DNA of 64,000 bases from Botryosphaeria dothidea. Lineage: Eukaryota; Ascomycota; Dothideomycetes; Botryosphaeriales; Botryosphaeriaceae. Both the position numbers and the translations under genes were made by a program. The notes under the pieces are model-generated. The model was not told the origin of the DNA and did no database searches. It was given only the letters and a program-made list of their open reading frames with translations. The stretch covers positions 4,526,001 to 4,590,000 of the forward strand of contig WWBZ02000016.1 in NCBI GenBank assembly GCA_011503125.2, in the 5' to 3' direction. Positions 43,456 to 53,721 of the stretch are shown piece after piece. Each line of letters starts with the position of its first letter. The stretch's first letter is position 1.

Positions 43456-43991
43456 TGCCGCGGATGCACGGCGAGCTGACTCGCGAGGAGGCGGCGATGC
43501 TGGGGCGATGGCGGTGGTGCGGTGGTGTGGAGGTCTGAGGTTCGCGTGCAGCAGCTGGCGGGATCTGGATGCTCGATGGGCGGCCGGGGCTGGTGATCCC
43601 TGCAGGCTCGGCGAGGCTGACGTTCCCTCTGGCTCCATCTCGCACGCCGAAGGGGGGAGCATCCACCACCTCAAGACCACCTACGCTTCTCGCCCCCCGG
43701 CCGAATCCCCTTCACTCCCTCACCACCCCAAGCCAGCTCGCCCATCCACGCGCCAGGCCCCCGGCCCCCATCACCGCCGCTCGTTAGCTCGCTCCCGCAT
43801 CGCTCCCGTCCTGCGCATCCGTCTGCCGGCCAGTCAACGAGCGCATATTCCAACCCTTTGTCCCCGACCCGACACCTCCCACAACCAAACCTCCCCCCAC
43901 CGCCAAACTGTCGCCCATACTCCTCAACCGGACTACCTCCTTCCAGGTAGATCCGCATCCAGGCCACTTGACCACCGCCCATGCCGAGAGG
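43456..43991. promoter_or_regulatory. Divergent promoter of the IEC3-like and ORM genes
   Basis: 536 bp between two divergent starts. It is C-rich on the plus strand from about 43680 to 43980, as in long ascomycete leaders. No recognisable upstream gene. An ATG at 43981 opens a 4-codon upstream frame (ATG CCG AGA GGA TGA) that overlaps the ORM start ATG at 43992 by one base, so the two stop/start codons share A at 43995-43992 region only loosely. Its effect on translation is unknown. Confidence 0.45.
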
Positions 43992-44643
43992 ATGAGCTCC
44001 GAAAAGACCGGCCGTCGGCGCCGGTCGTCCAGCCTGATGTACACGGAACCCCCGGAGTCCCTCGAGCACATCAGCGACCAGTCCGCGCTGCCCAACCTCA
44101 ACGCGGAGTGGGTCAACGCAAAGGGTACGCCGCAACACCGAATTCCACGCATCTAGCCTGCTAATCCGCCTGCCGCAGGCGCCTGGGTCATCCACTTCGT
44201 CCTCATCGTCTGCCTCAAGATCCTCTTTGACATCATCCCCGGCGTGTCGCAAGAAACATCCTGGACCCTGACCAACATCTCGTACATGTTTGGCAGCTAC
44301 CTCATGTTTCACTGGGTGCGCGGCGTGCCCTTCGACTTCAACGCCGGCGCATACGACAACCTGAACATGTGGGAGCAGATTGACAACGGTGACCAGTACA
44401 CTCCAGCCAAGAAATTCCTGCTGAGCGTGCCCATCGTGCTCTTCCTCATCAGCACTCACTACACCCACTATGACCTGACCTTTTTCCTTATCAACTTCAT
44501 GGCCACCATCGCTGTCGTCATCCCCAAGCTTCCAGCTGTACGTCGATTCCCAACCCGGTCCCCAACACCTCGCTGACCATTTCACTTCGCAGACACATCG
44601 ACTGCGTCTAGGTCTCTTCTCCGACCCTCCGGACGAGAGCTAG
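43992..44643 (+). CDS. orm1: ORM family sphingolipid regulator (180 aa)
   Basis: Exons 43992-44124, 44179-44537 and 44593-44643. ORM proteins sit in the ER membrane and restrain serine palmitoyltransferase, the first step of sphingolipid synthesis. Seen: N-terminal RRRSSSLMY, the cluster of phosphorylation-site serines, NLNAEWVNAKGAWVIHFVLI, KILFDIIPGVSQETSWTLTN, SYLMFHWVRGVPFDFNAGAY, NLTMWEQ-like NLNMWEQID, and KKFLLSVPIVLFLISTHYTH with further membrane helices, ending THRLRLGLFSDPP. Length and all segments agree with the family; intact. Confidence 0.95.
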
Positions 44644-46770
44644 CACCTCCGAGCCGTACGTCTCCGGTCTTTCTTCCTACTGTATTCTATATTTGAAGAG
44701 GTGCTCAACCAAAGCATTTTTTGCCGCATTCCTTTTCCGTACCCTTTGCCTTTTACCCCGCGAAGACCATCGTCAATCAAAAAGTTTCTCTCTCGGAGAA
44801 AAAAGTTTCCAGAACGGTTACATCAATTGGGTCCCACTCCCCCAAAGAAACTGCTACTTTTACTCATCTCCGCCTACGCTACTGCTACTACTATTACTAC
44901 ATAATCCGCGCTTACCTCGGGCCTCCTTTTGTGTGACAGAGAAAGAGAGAGAGAGAGACAAGCCCTGGACGGGCAAACCAATCAAAGCAGATCATCACTT
45001 TTTGGCTCAGTGAACGGGGAAAGGGATCTGAGTTCGCGAAAGTGTGGTAGCCTGCTGTGGGAGTAGATATTGAAAATCTAGATCCTGCATTTCTCTTTTC
45101 CACGACCGTTGTTTTTTCGACCTGCGTGACGACAATTTTTTTCTATTTTCTGCTACTTAATTTGGGGGTGTACAAGCCATATCCATGTTTCAGGAAACCC
45201 TTTTCTCGAAACGAGATCGACCGAGAAAATCGCCGGGAATTTATTTCCCTTTACCCCCCGCACCATCTACGTACGCGGCGACTGGGAGTCGGCGGCGTCG
45301 CGTCCCGAGTACCTGAGATACGAGGCGAAGCAGCGGAAAAGAGACAATACTTTATCACCCGTTCGTGCTCCCAAAGCACTCGGCATCCTGAACTTGCACC
45401 AGAGCGAAAATCAGCAGGTACACGACGGCTGCCTGGCCGTCGGCGCTCTAATTTAGCGTCTCCGGATCTCCTCCTCTTCCCCACTTTGTTCCGAATGCAT
45501 CAACCGCGACCACACCGCACTTCACATGCAGAAGAGAAAGGAGGGAACGTGTGGGCAGAGATGTTTGGTTTTTTCGTGGCTGCCTGGACTGTCGGCGCAG
45601 GCGTGCGTGATTGTCTGGCGAGGACGCGCGACCGGGGGTTGGGTGTTCTGATGGGCGGATGCTGTGGTCCGAGTGGTGGGCAGTGCTCGTATGAGTTTCT
45701 GGGGGTGGCAACAAAAGGAGCATATGGCCGGCATCATGGCCTCATGTAATGTGAGATGGCAGGAATGGAAAAAGTGAGCGCTCGCCTCTTATAGTGATGT
45801 CGTGTTCTGGAAAACTTCGATTCGATTTGCGGAGAGGATGGAGATCATGTGTTGGCAAGAATAGCAGGTAGCGCAATGGCCTGGAGACGAAATTGCGGGT
45901 TATCCTTTTGGCAGCAAAGCAGTGCGAAGGCGGCTCAGCGAATGGTTGCATTTTCAGAGTGCAAACTTGGCCTGCTGGCACTGACATGCTGTGCTTATAA
46001 TATATGAAGACATTATGCTATCATATGGAATGTGTATTGTTCGAGACACAAGGCTGACATTTGGTGCTGGTATTGCAGTAGCATTTCTACACGTTCTCAA
46101 AAAGCATAGACCCATTAACCAGCGACCCGGTAATACTAAGAGAGTCCAGGATGCACATTACCCTCAATTTGGAATGGATGGACTATTTTGAGGCACCTCT
46201 CTGGTTTTTGTCTTACCCACACTCAAAATAAACTTACTCCATCAAGCCTAGGCATTGTATGAATAGATGCAGACGAGGGAGCGTTGTGCAGACGACGTGT
46301 TATGACCAAAGATTATTGACTAGGGTTGCCCATATTTAGCTAGCATTCTCTCATAAGGCAGAGATCTTACCAGTTGCTACTAATGTTTTACTCTCTATTC
46401 GTCCATAATCTGAGGTTAAAACCCACATCAAAGAGTTCCCGTTTCCCCAATTTGCGAGCTTTTGAAGGCTCTCGTAATGTCATCATGCCAACCCCAAAAG
46501 ACTCGGCAATACTGTGCAACATATTATACATTGCACAACTCTGCCTTCCAAGACAGCATTGTTCTTGCTAAAAATAGTCCGATGTCGGTTACACCACCTA
46601 GGAAGTTCCATAACTCAGAAAACTTGTGCACCGTTGCTCAATATCTTCCCTGAGCAGCAGCAGCTGAGCAAAAGACTATAAGAATCGCAATCGACATGAG
46701 CATGAGTTTCGAGAGCCTAGAGAACAATTTGTCGTAACGGATCCCTTGCCAAGTTTCATCGTTTTACATC
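44644..46770. other. 2.1-kb intergenic stretch
   Basis: The 3' region of ORM (with GA repeats at 44940-44960), then sequence with only short frames. A 230-codon plus-strand frame (45057-45749) has no domain-like features. From about 45990 to 46770 the DNA is AT-rich. No tRNA or LTR recognised. Confidence 0.45.
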
Positions 46771-47954
46771 ATGTTATCTTCCCGAGCCCTGCACTACATC
46801 GTCGAATTCTCATATCAGTCTCAGCACATTGGCTTCTCGGAGTGGATAAACTTGCTTACGCTTTGCTTGACTCCCCTATTAACGCACATTCTTGCCGGCG
46901 CACCGGACCCTATCATTACGGGAAAGACCCACCCACACTGGACCGACCGCATCGGTCACTATAACCCGACCTCAATCGTTTGAAGATATCTCGCCATTTG
47001 TGATCGAAGAGTAAGAACGATCAAATGGGGCCCAGATGATATGGTGGCTGTAAACTTGGTTCTCTGGAAGGAATCAGGCTGGTTCAATCCCATCGCCCTC
47101 CAAAGACTCAACGGACCCGAAAACTGCTCCAATATCTCTTCCAAAACCAGAGTACCACTACTTTCGATGTCAACCTTCAAGACATTGCTTGTCGCACTAC
47201 AGGGTGCAAAGGCACTCTATTTGTCGATCGGCGCTCAATTTAGGGCAAGTTATCCTTTGTCTTTGGCCACTACATTCTTCCCAATCTCAATCCTCGGTCT
47301 TCTCCGCCTTCCTGTGGCTCCTTGGCTTCTGGATAAGTCCGGCTATTGCTACAGTTCTGTGGATACAATCCCATCGACCCCTGAAGCAACTGTTGTTTGT
47401 TGATGAATAACGATGATCCATTGATGATTGGCCTTTTTTAGAGGGAGAGGGTAGGTAACCCGCTTGCCTCTTATACAAGTGATTGTGACTAAGCTATATA
47501 GTGAGACACGCTTCGTCTCAAAAACGAGTGATATCCTACAGCAACGAATTGGTACACTTGTGAAGAGACTGGCGAGGCAATCAACCAATGTCCACGAACA
47601 CTACCACAACGCAGTATTCCGGCACTGTTGGTTCGCGCATTTTTCCTCCTGAGCTTGGCCGGGCTATTCGGTATAGCCTGCATTCAATTTTTTCCACTAC
47701 GGTCTCGATGGTCGACGCTGTGGATATCGGCCACAGGGCTTGTCAACATTGTGTTTTTTGCCTTCCTAACTGGGATCACGATGATGGTCGTCTTCGCATA
47801 TGTCTTATCAGGCAAGACAAACTCAACAATCATTCCATGCTTAAGCTCGGTATGGTACAAGTGTTACACCTTTCTGTTGGTCTTGTTCACCTTAGCAATG
47901 ATTGTTCTCAGTGCGCTGGAGACAATTAAATACAAAGGAGAATATATATTCTAA
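46771..47954 (+). pseudogene. Fungal multi-pass membrane protein, nonsense plus LTR insertion
   Basis: A membrane protein of a Pezizomycotina family of unknown function. The frame from ATG 46771 has GFSEWINLLTLCLTPLLTHI, HYNPTSIV then TGA (46981-46983) where the family has Trp (NPTSI-W-RY), continuing in frame RYLAICDRRVR and WGPDDMVAVNLVLWKESGW. A later segment holds FKTLLVALQGAKALYLSIGA and LATTFFPISILGLLRLP. At 47391 a 150-bp solo LTR interrupts the frame after STPEAT. The sequence resumes after the target duplication with NWYTCEETGEAINQCP and four membrane helices to the stop at 47952-47954. Two independent lesions: a G-to-A nonsense change and the insertion. Confidence 0.8.
47391..47540 (-). 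mobile_element. Solo LTR, diverged family 1
   Basis: A 150-bp element, TGTTGTTTGTTGATGAATAA..ATATCCTACA, flanked by GCAAC (47386-47390 and 47541-47545). Its first 43 bp match the start of the LTR at 52975 (TTGTTGATGAAYAACGATGA, TCCATTGATGATTGGC), and its end resembles that copy's GTGATTTCCAA. The middle is diverged (gtaggtaacccgcttgcctc). Orientation follows the 52975 copy. Confidence 0.82.
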
Positions 47955-48133
47955 AACGACGCAAATGCTTAACTTATCAACGTTAATATAGGCGCAATAC
48001 TCGAGTAATTCTATAACAAAAAACTTGATTATTCATGAGGCTTATATTATCGAACGCTTGCTCTAATATCGAGCTATTACCTACTGAAACTAGCACTGAT
48101 CAACCATCAAAAATATTTATGCTTCACTGAATC

Positions 48134-49365
48134 TCAAGGCATAATCTGGATAATCTTTCCCCAGCCTGGCAGCTTCTCTGCTTCGTCAAGGGCTCTTCCG
48201 TATTGCTCTAGACCAAAGATTGCTGCTGTGGTCATCCCAACCTGTTGTCCAATCCGCAGCTTTCCACTCTCCACAAGCTTGATCACTTGTTCAGCGTGAT
48301 GTCGTTCGTATACAAACCGGCCGCGTACAATGAGATTTTTGAATAGGACGGTGATGTAAGAAATTTCCACTCCACCAACGATACCTCCCATCAATGATAA
48401 CGTCCCACCTCGGCGTAGCACGTTGATGCTGGCAGCCAGATGGCTCGGAGTCACGCCATATGCTCCCGCCGCAGGAGGCGAGAAGTCGAGGACACAATCC
48501 GCGCCCCGGGGGCCGACGGCTTGTGCGAGAGTGGCTGTGTCCTTCTCCACGTTACCAACCATTGCGACGGTCCTGAGACCGTGCGGATTCCCGAGACTCT
48601 TGACCAACTCGTCAAGTGCATGCTGCCTTCTGCCAAGTGCAACGACTTTTGCGCCCATCGCCAGGGCCACCAACACCGCTGCACCACTAAAACGTCCGGT
48701 CGCCGGAGCAACCACGACGGTGTCTCCGGCTCGGACGGCAGCATCTGCGAGTCCTCCATACGGAACCATGCCTGCTCAGAATTTAGCATCCAAACAGCAG
48801 GGATGATCTTTTGCAGCTTACATGTGTGAATCAGGTGTAGATCCAAGACGTCGTAGCCAAGTTCGCCGATAAGTCTATCCTCATCCAAAATAAAGACATT
48901 CTCCAGTGGCAGAGCAGCGTACTGCGCGTGAACGCCATTTCTCCAAGCATCGCCTGCGAGGATAGAACATGCCGGCCCAGCTCCACTGAATGTTCCAAGG
49001 ACGATTTGGACCGATGGATCATCGCGCGCTGAAACAGCGTAGTCCACGATGACTAGATCGCCCCTCCTTTAGCCTCACGGCATCGGGTCCGACAGAGTGT
49101 ACGCGGGCCACTGCAATGCCGCCTGGTGTGTATGGTACTGGATTCGGGTAGGGGAGGCTGCCGTCGAGAGTGTTCTATGTGGATCCGTTAGCAGCGACCT
49201 ATGAGTGTTCAACATGACGCTTACTTTGAAGTAGTCCAACAGGGGAGCAGCAAGAACCTTGACGACAACGGTGCCGGGACCAGGAATAGGGATGTCGCGA
49301 TCCTCGATTTCGTAGGAAATAGGGCTCGTCTGGCCAGTAATAACGACGCTCTTGTTTTTAGCCAT
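48134..49365 (-). CDS. Zinc-less MDR oxidoreductase (quinone reductase/alcohol dehydrogenase-like), 1-nt frame break
   Basis: A medium-chain dehydrogenase/reductase of about 376 codons (NADPH-dependent oxidoreductase). Exons 49225-49365, 48822-49174 and 48134-48771, with 50-nt introns. Seen: N-terminal catalytic domain IPIPGPGTVVVKVLAAPLLD, YTPGGIAVARVHSVGPDAV, then NGVHAQYAALP, and cofactor domain MVPYGGLADAAVRAGDTVVV, APATGRFSGAA, VALGRR and the C-terminal GMTTAAIFGLEQYGRALDEA. In exon 2, VRLKEG and LVIVDYAVSARDDP are in different frames. The DNA has GGGGC (CCCC at 49061-49064 on plus) where GGGC would give KEGDLVIV. Total length is one base over a multiple of three. Otherwise healthy; miscall or recent insertion. 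Confidence 0.82.
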
Positions 49366-50210
49366 CTTCTTGTAAGGATAGAATAAAGTATGTTCAAGAT
49401 AGAGTTCAACAGCATTCCACTGGCATCTGATTATAGCATATCTCGCATACCACTGAGACGGAGATTATGCTCCGTAGCCCCGTCACCTCGGTATGAAGAG
49501 TGTCCTAACCCCGTGGAACTTGCCCCGAAAAGCTCCGGCCGTCTCACCACGAGTCAGCAGACCGTCATATTGCCAAGAAAAAAGACAAGAGCCCTGAAAC
49601 AAGGAAAGAATGCCTGCTGCTGAACAGACCATGAGTTCCCTCGTGCGCAGTTTTGTTCAGAATCTACTTTCCCGCAAGACCAGCATCAAAGCCGGCAATG
49701 CCGTGTATGCATTTGGATGAGATGTTATACTGGGCAATGGGCCCAATTATTTGACAATAAATTTGACCAATCTGGCACGTTTTTTGTGGCTGAGCTTAGC
49801 TATAAAAGTAAGAGCGCTTCATCCTGTCAACCATTGAGCCATACCCATCCTGGACAAGCAGAACGGCTGTATTGTGGGCCTCGAGCGCGATTATAACCCC
49901 TTCAGCCACACAGCCGAGATCTTCATCAGTCCAAACATTCAAGCTGATATAGGATCCGCCGTTCCCGAGCCCAGGTGTCTCTCCTCAAGCTGTAGTCTTT
50001 TTCGTAGAAGTCTCATCCAGAATCAAGCTCCAATCTTGCGAATGCCCTGTCTAGAATTCGGCCGGCCTCGACGCCCTGAACAGTGTACTGGTGGAGCTCA
50101 AGCAGATGCTTCTTCAACATGATGGCCGCGCACTCGCCCGCTAGTTGGTTAAGCGGTGTGCTGATCAAAGGCGGTGACTTCATGACCGCCCAGGACGCGA
50201 AGTGGCTCCG
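49366..50210. other. Intergenic, probably decayed
   Basis: Promoter of the MDR gene, then sequence with no supported gene. It may include remains of the 3' part of the GH27 relic. Confidence 0.4.
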
Positions 50211-50548
50211 TTACTTGGCAAGGTCAAGCCCGCCGTTGCCACTTTCGAGTATGTCCGCATCGGCATGGCCCCGAAAACCAACGTAACTGAGCTGGAAAGA
50301 GTTCAGATTCAAGATGAGAAAGGAAGGTCTCCCAGCAGTGTAAACCTGACTGAGTCTTGATACAGTTAAAGGACATGGAGCGGCCCCTGATCCCTCGAGA
50401 CATGCGCCATGAGCTGCCCGTCTCATTGTCCAATGCCTTGACATCTGTTTCGCCACAGACGCACATGTTGATCATAATTGGTTGATCTTGAGCAAGCAAA
50501 GTGTCGCGCATACCGCGGTATTGCTCGGTTGTTTTCGCGGAAGGAGGA
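50211..50548 (-). pseudogene. GH27 alpha-galactosidase fragment
   Basis: Scraps of a glycoside hydrolase family 27 protein on the minus strand. In order: PPSAKTTEQYRGMRDTLLAQ, then PIMINMCVCGETDVKALDNE and TGSSWRMSRGI, which match the GH27 pattern of a C-V-W-G segment followed by W..x..GNETGSSWRMS. After a frame change comes LNLNSFQLSYVGFRGHADAD, then ILESGNGGLDLAK and TAA. The GHNDADMLEVGNG-type loop carries the acid/base Asp in this family. Only about 100 of the ~400+ residues remain, with substitutions at normally invariant sites, so it cannot be active. The left part of the barrel and the C-terminal domain are not seen. Confidence 0.65.
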
Positions 50549-51614
50549 AAGCAAGATCAAAGATGCCATGTCAATATTGACGTAGTAGTTGCCATTGGAA
50601 GGTGAGGGTTATGTCTCAGGGCCATATGGAGGGGGGATTGTCCACCGTAGCTTCCTGTAGGTTATATGAGTACCTAGAAAAGGACTTAATCTTCTTCGTT
50701 CTTTGAGTGTTCAACATTCAAACCGGCCGTGCTTCCGCAATTGGCTCGTGAAAAATACTTACTCCCATTCTCGATCCACTTTTACCTGTTTCTCAGGTGC
50801 AACACATCCTTAGATTGTGCGGCCCCGCAGCCCATTCCCTCTTACGACGCTGGCAAAGCTCGCTGTTCTTGAACCCGAGATGCATATTCCCATAGAGCTG
50901 GCCGATCCATGCCCAAATTGCACAAAAAGCTCACGGGGATGTATGATCAAATGGGACGCCGGCATATCATTGCACCGAGTTTGCTGAACGATCAACCGAA
51001 CGTGTCAGCTCCAGGACCAAGTTCTCTGACGTTGTGACATCATCAATAGCGTCAAATCTAGGATGAGACCCTGACTCCACGTGGTTTTTACGCGAAACTG
51101 TCTCTAAATATCGCTTTCTTGATCTTTTTTTACTGGAAGAAACATTTGACACAGATAATATGAGTTAAGCCTGATAAAATCAGACTCATTCGTTTCTCGT
51201 CAACGCATCACAAGGCCTTCCGCGATCTCAATCATGTCTCACGGCATCACCTTAGTTAACCATTCTAAGGCAGAAAAGCTGAATTATTTTACAGTACGTT
51301 GTATTGAGAAACCTGAGTATCTCAACCCATAGTATACTGCTTTATGTTGAGAGTGTCTTGTTTTCGGACGTTTCCAAACATCGGCAATTGAAGCACTCGC
51401 CGAAGCTACAGCCGTGGAGATAATCGTGATCCTAATAATCTTGGCGTAGATCATATTAGATCTGGTTAACTTCGGGCGCATCCGCTCTCCCGAACCGCGT
51501 GGCCGACGCAAGGTTTGTGGAGGGGCAATGCCGTGCTCCGCCTTTATCCGCGTCCAATTTGGGGGATTTTTCCGCGCTGAATTCTCAAAACAGATACTTC
51601 AATAATTTGGTTTG
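50549..51614. other. Intergenic, AT-rich
   Basis: No gene, RNA or repeat that I can support. Confidence 0.45.
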
Positions 51615-52220
51615 CTAACTTCTATTCCAACCGTTACTTCCATATACGCGGAGACACATAGCATGGAAGTGAAAATTTAGCCTGATATCCGTGTAAATAT
51701 CATACTTCTCACGGCTTAGTCGTTGGTCTGGAGCTTTGTTATCTAGTCCAACGAAATCCAGGAGCGTGAAAAGGTCAGAGAAGTCGAAAGTGTTCGTAGA
51801 ATACAGAACGCTTGTAGTTCGGCGGTAGATTCTCCGACACGTCAATAAGTCAGCCAGAAGATTTTCTCCGGGTTGGAAGTCCGCAGTCCACATCAAGGCT
51901 GAGATTGTCAAAAATGGTTGGCTTGGTCCACACGCCAGTATTCGCGTCTGCGCCTCGCATCCGGAGCAATATTCCTTCGTGGAGCGGGAACATGCGACGT
52001 GATGAAGGCTCTGCTGGTGGTTGATAATCTGGGAGGATCCGTCCGTGTCGGTGGTAGACGTGTTTTCAGAGGAACTTCGGTTCCGGTAAGTGATAACATG
52101 CAAGGTCTGCCCGTCGAGAGCATATTCGAAGATGGCGTCTCGGATCTCAGCAGGAGGCTTGAACAAAGGTGATTGAAGCTGGTTCAGCGCACTCGGGGTT
52201 TTCTGGGACGAGGTTTCCAT
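51615..52220 (-). CDS. DUF7730-like fungal protein (201 aa)
   Basis: A single-exon frame. The N-terminal SPLFKPPAEIRDAIFEYALD is the F-box-like start common in a large family of fungal proteins of unknown function (DUF7730 and relatives). It is followed by GQTLHVITYRN, LLADLLTCRRIYRRTTSVLY, STNTFDFSDLFTLLDFVG and QRLSREKYDIYTDIRLNFHF. Usual members run to 250-400 residues, and this one ends soon after the ironically typical IRLNFHF segment, so it may be C-terminally truncated. No signal peptide or membrane helix. Members are plentiful and fast-evolving in plant-associated ascomycetes. Function unknown. Confidence 0.65.
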   Translation of the reverse strand: METSSQKTPSALNQLQSPLFKPPAEIRDAIFEYALDGQTLHVITYRNRSSSENTSTTDTDGSSQIINHQQSLHHVACSRSTKEYCSGCEAQTRILACGPSQPFLTISALMWTADFQPGENLLADLLTCRRIYRRTTSVLYSTNTFDFSDLFTLLDFVGLDNKAPDQRLSREKYDIYTDIRLNFHFHAMCLRVYGSNGWNRS

Positions 52221-52974
52221 TGGGACAGCATCAGCCCGTTGGCGAAGTCTTCCGATGAGTGCACGGGCGAGTGATTTGCTGTCCCTCCCGGCGAAGTTCC
52301 CGCGGCTGGTCAGGGAGCTGGGCTATCTTGTTGGGAGATGGACAGAGGACTGAGAGGGCGCCGCTGACTGTGATCAGGTCTGGCCGGCCGAATCTTGTGT
52401 AAATACTCGCAAGAGCCCCTCTCCCTGGCTCATCGCGAGCCTCCGGGTCCCGCATTTCCTGTACATCATCTGGAAAAACGATGCTCTGCCGTGGAATATA
52501 AGAGTGCAGTGGCAGCAATGAGACGTTGGGAGCCGTGAAGGACGACAGAGTGGGCTGTGCTGCCTGGGGATTATTTTGTAGTTGGTGCGGCGCAGGGCGT
52601 TGGTGCCTGCCAAGATGTTGATATGCGGCACGGCAAAGGAAGTGATTGGTCGGGGAAATGCTAGAGCTGAAAAGTTCCCAGCCACTCAAATACTCATGAA
52701 TCGATATCTTAGACACTCTTTGGGCGTGCTGAGTAGCGATCAGTTGCGCGTGGAAGGTAAGGGAGGTGGAAGGAGCGCCACGCTGTCGTGAACCAAGTCC
52801 AGTGCTCCCACCGCTGTGCCACCTGCCGAACCGGAGATTTTTCTCATGAAAGCAACATGGGCGCAGCAGAGAGTGGGAAGAACCGCCGCGACAATCAAAC
52901 CATCACACGTTGGCTTTGCAGATCCACTATAAATATTGAAATTCCACTAACCCAGCGGACGTTGCTTTCATTTC
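52221..52974. other. Upstream region of the DUF7730-like gene
   Basis: Two overlapping minus-strand frames (52231-52716, 52374-52685) have low-complexity translations without a family signal. I treat the stretch as promoter/intergenic. Confidence 0.4.
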
Positions 52975-53122
52975 TGTTGGATTGTTGATGAACAACGATG
53001 ATCCATTGATGATTGGCATGAGGAGGAAGGGCATAGGTGGCCCACCCTCCTTATATACGTAAGTGAGTGACTAAGCTATCTGGTGTTGCAAAAGCAATAT
53101 GCAAAATACGTGATTTCCAATA
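52975..53122 (-). mobile_element. Solo LTR, family 1 (inverted copy)
   Basis: 148 bp, flanked by ATTTC (52970-52974 and 53123-53127). It is the reverse complement of the LTR at 13530-13677 with three differences, each a C-to-T change in a CA context on one strand or the other. One of them changes the terminal CA to TA (CCAATA). Confidence 0.9.
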
Positions 53123-53127
53123 ATTTC

Positions 53128-53721
53128 TCATGGTTCGAGATTTCTTTTATGACGAGCCAGGCACAACAGTGTTCTGGAGTTGCTCGAGCAAAAGTGAAAC
53201 AGTCATGGGACTTCTCTACGGCCTCGGAGTATTCCCCGTATTATTAATGGCTGCGACAGTCGTCGAGTCTGTATTTATAGTACCAGAAAACGTAGCGAAG
53301 CCAATGGTTCGTCTAGAACGCGGCGGATTAGAGCCCAGGAGAAACGAGCAGCATTCTAAGTCTTGGCCATATTTTTTTTTTTTAGCTATATCCCCTTCTA
53401 TAGCGTAATTGTGTTGTTGTTGTACATTACCAATGAATGCCTTTTGGAACTTTGCATTAATCACGAATATTCAGACCAAGTTTGACTGTTCAATTCAAAT
53501 ACAGAAAACACCCGTAGAAATTAATACTCTGGAAGAGAGCACGGAATCAGTGCCTTGCACATCCTCTACGATTTCCCGCAAAGTTTCTTCATTGATATGT
53601 GCGGCAACTCCGAATCTCAGTGTGACTAAGTTAAACTAAACGAGTGAAACCAAAGAACCCCCCTTCTTCGCTTGCTACAGATTGCCGCAATCAAAAACCG
53701 TCTTATGTATCTCAAGCCAGG
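53128..53721. other. Intergenic
   Basis: AT-rich with a T-run at 53371-53380. No gene supported. Confidence 0.5.

Noticed and set aside
45057..45749. 230-codon plus-strand frame
   Set aside because: No recognisable motif, start far from promoter signals, typical of a chance frame in GC-rich DNA.
52231..52716. 161-codon minus-strand frame upstream of the DUF7730-like gene
   Set aside because: Low-complexity translation with no family signal, better explained as promoter.
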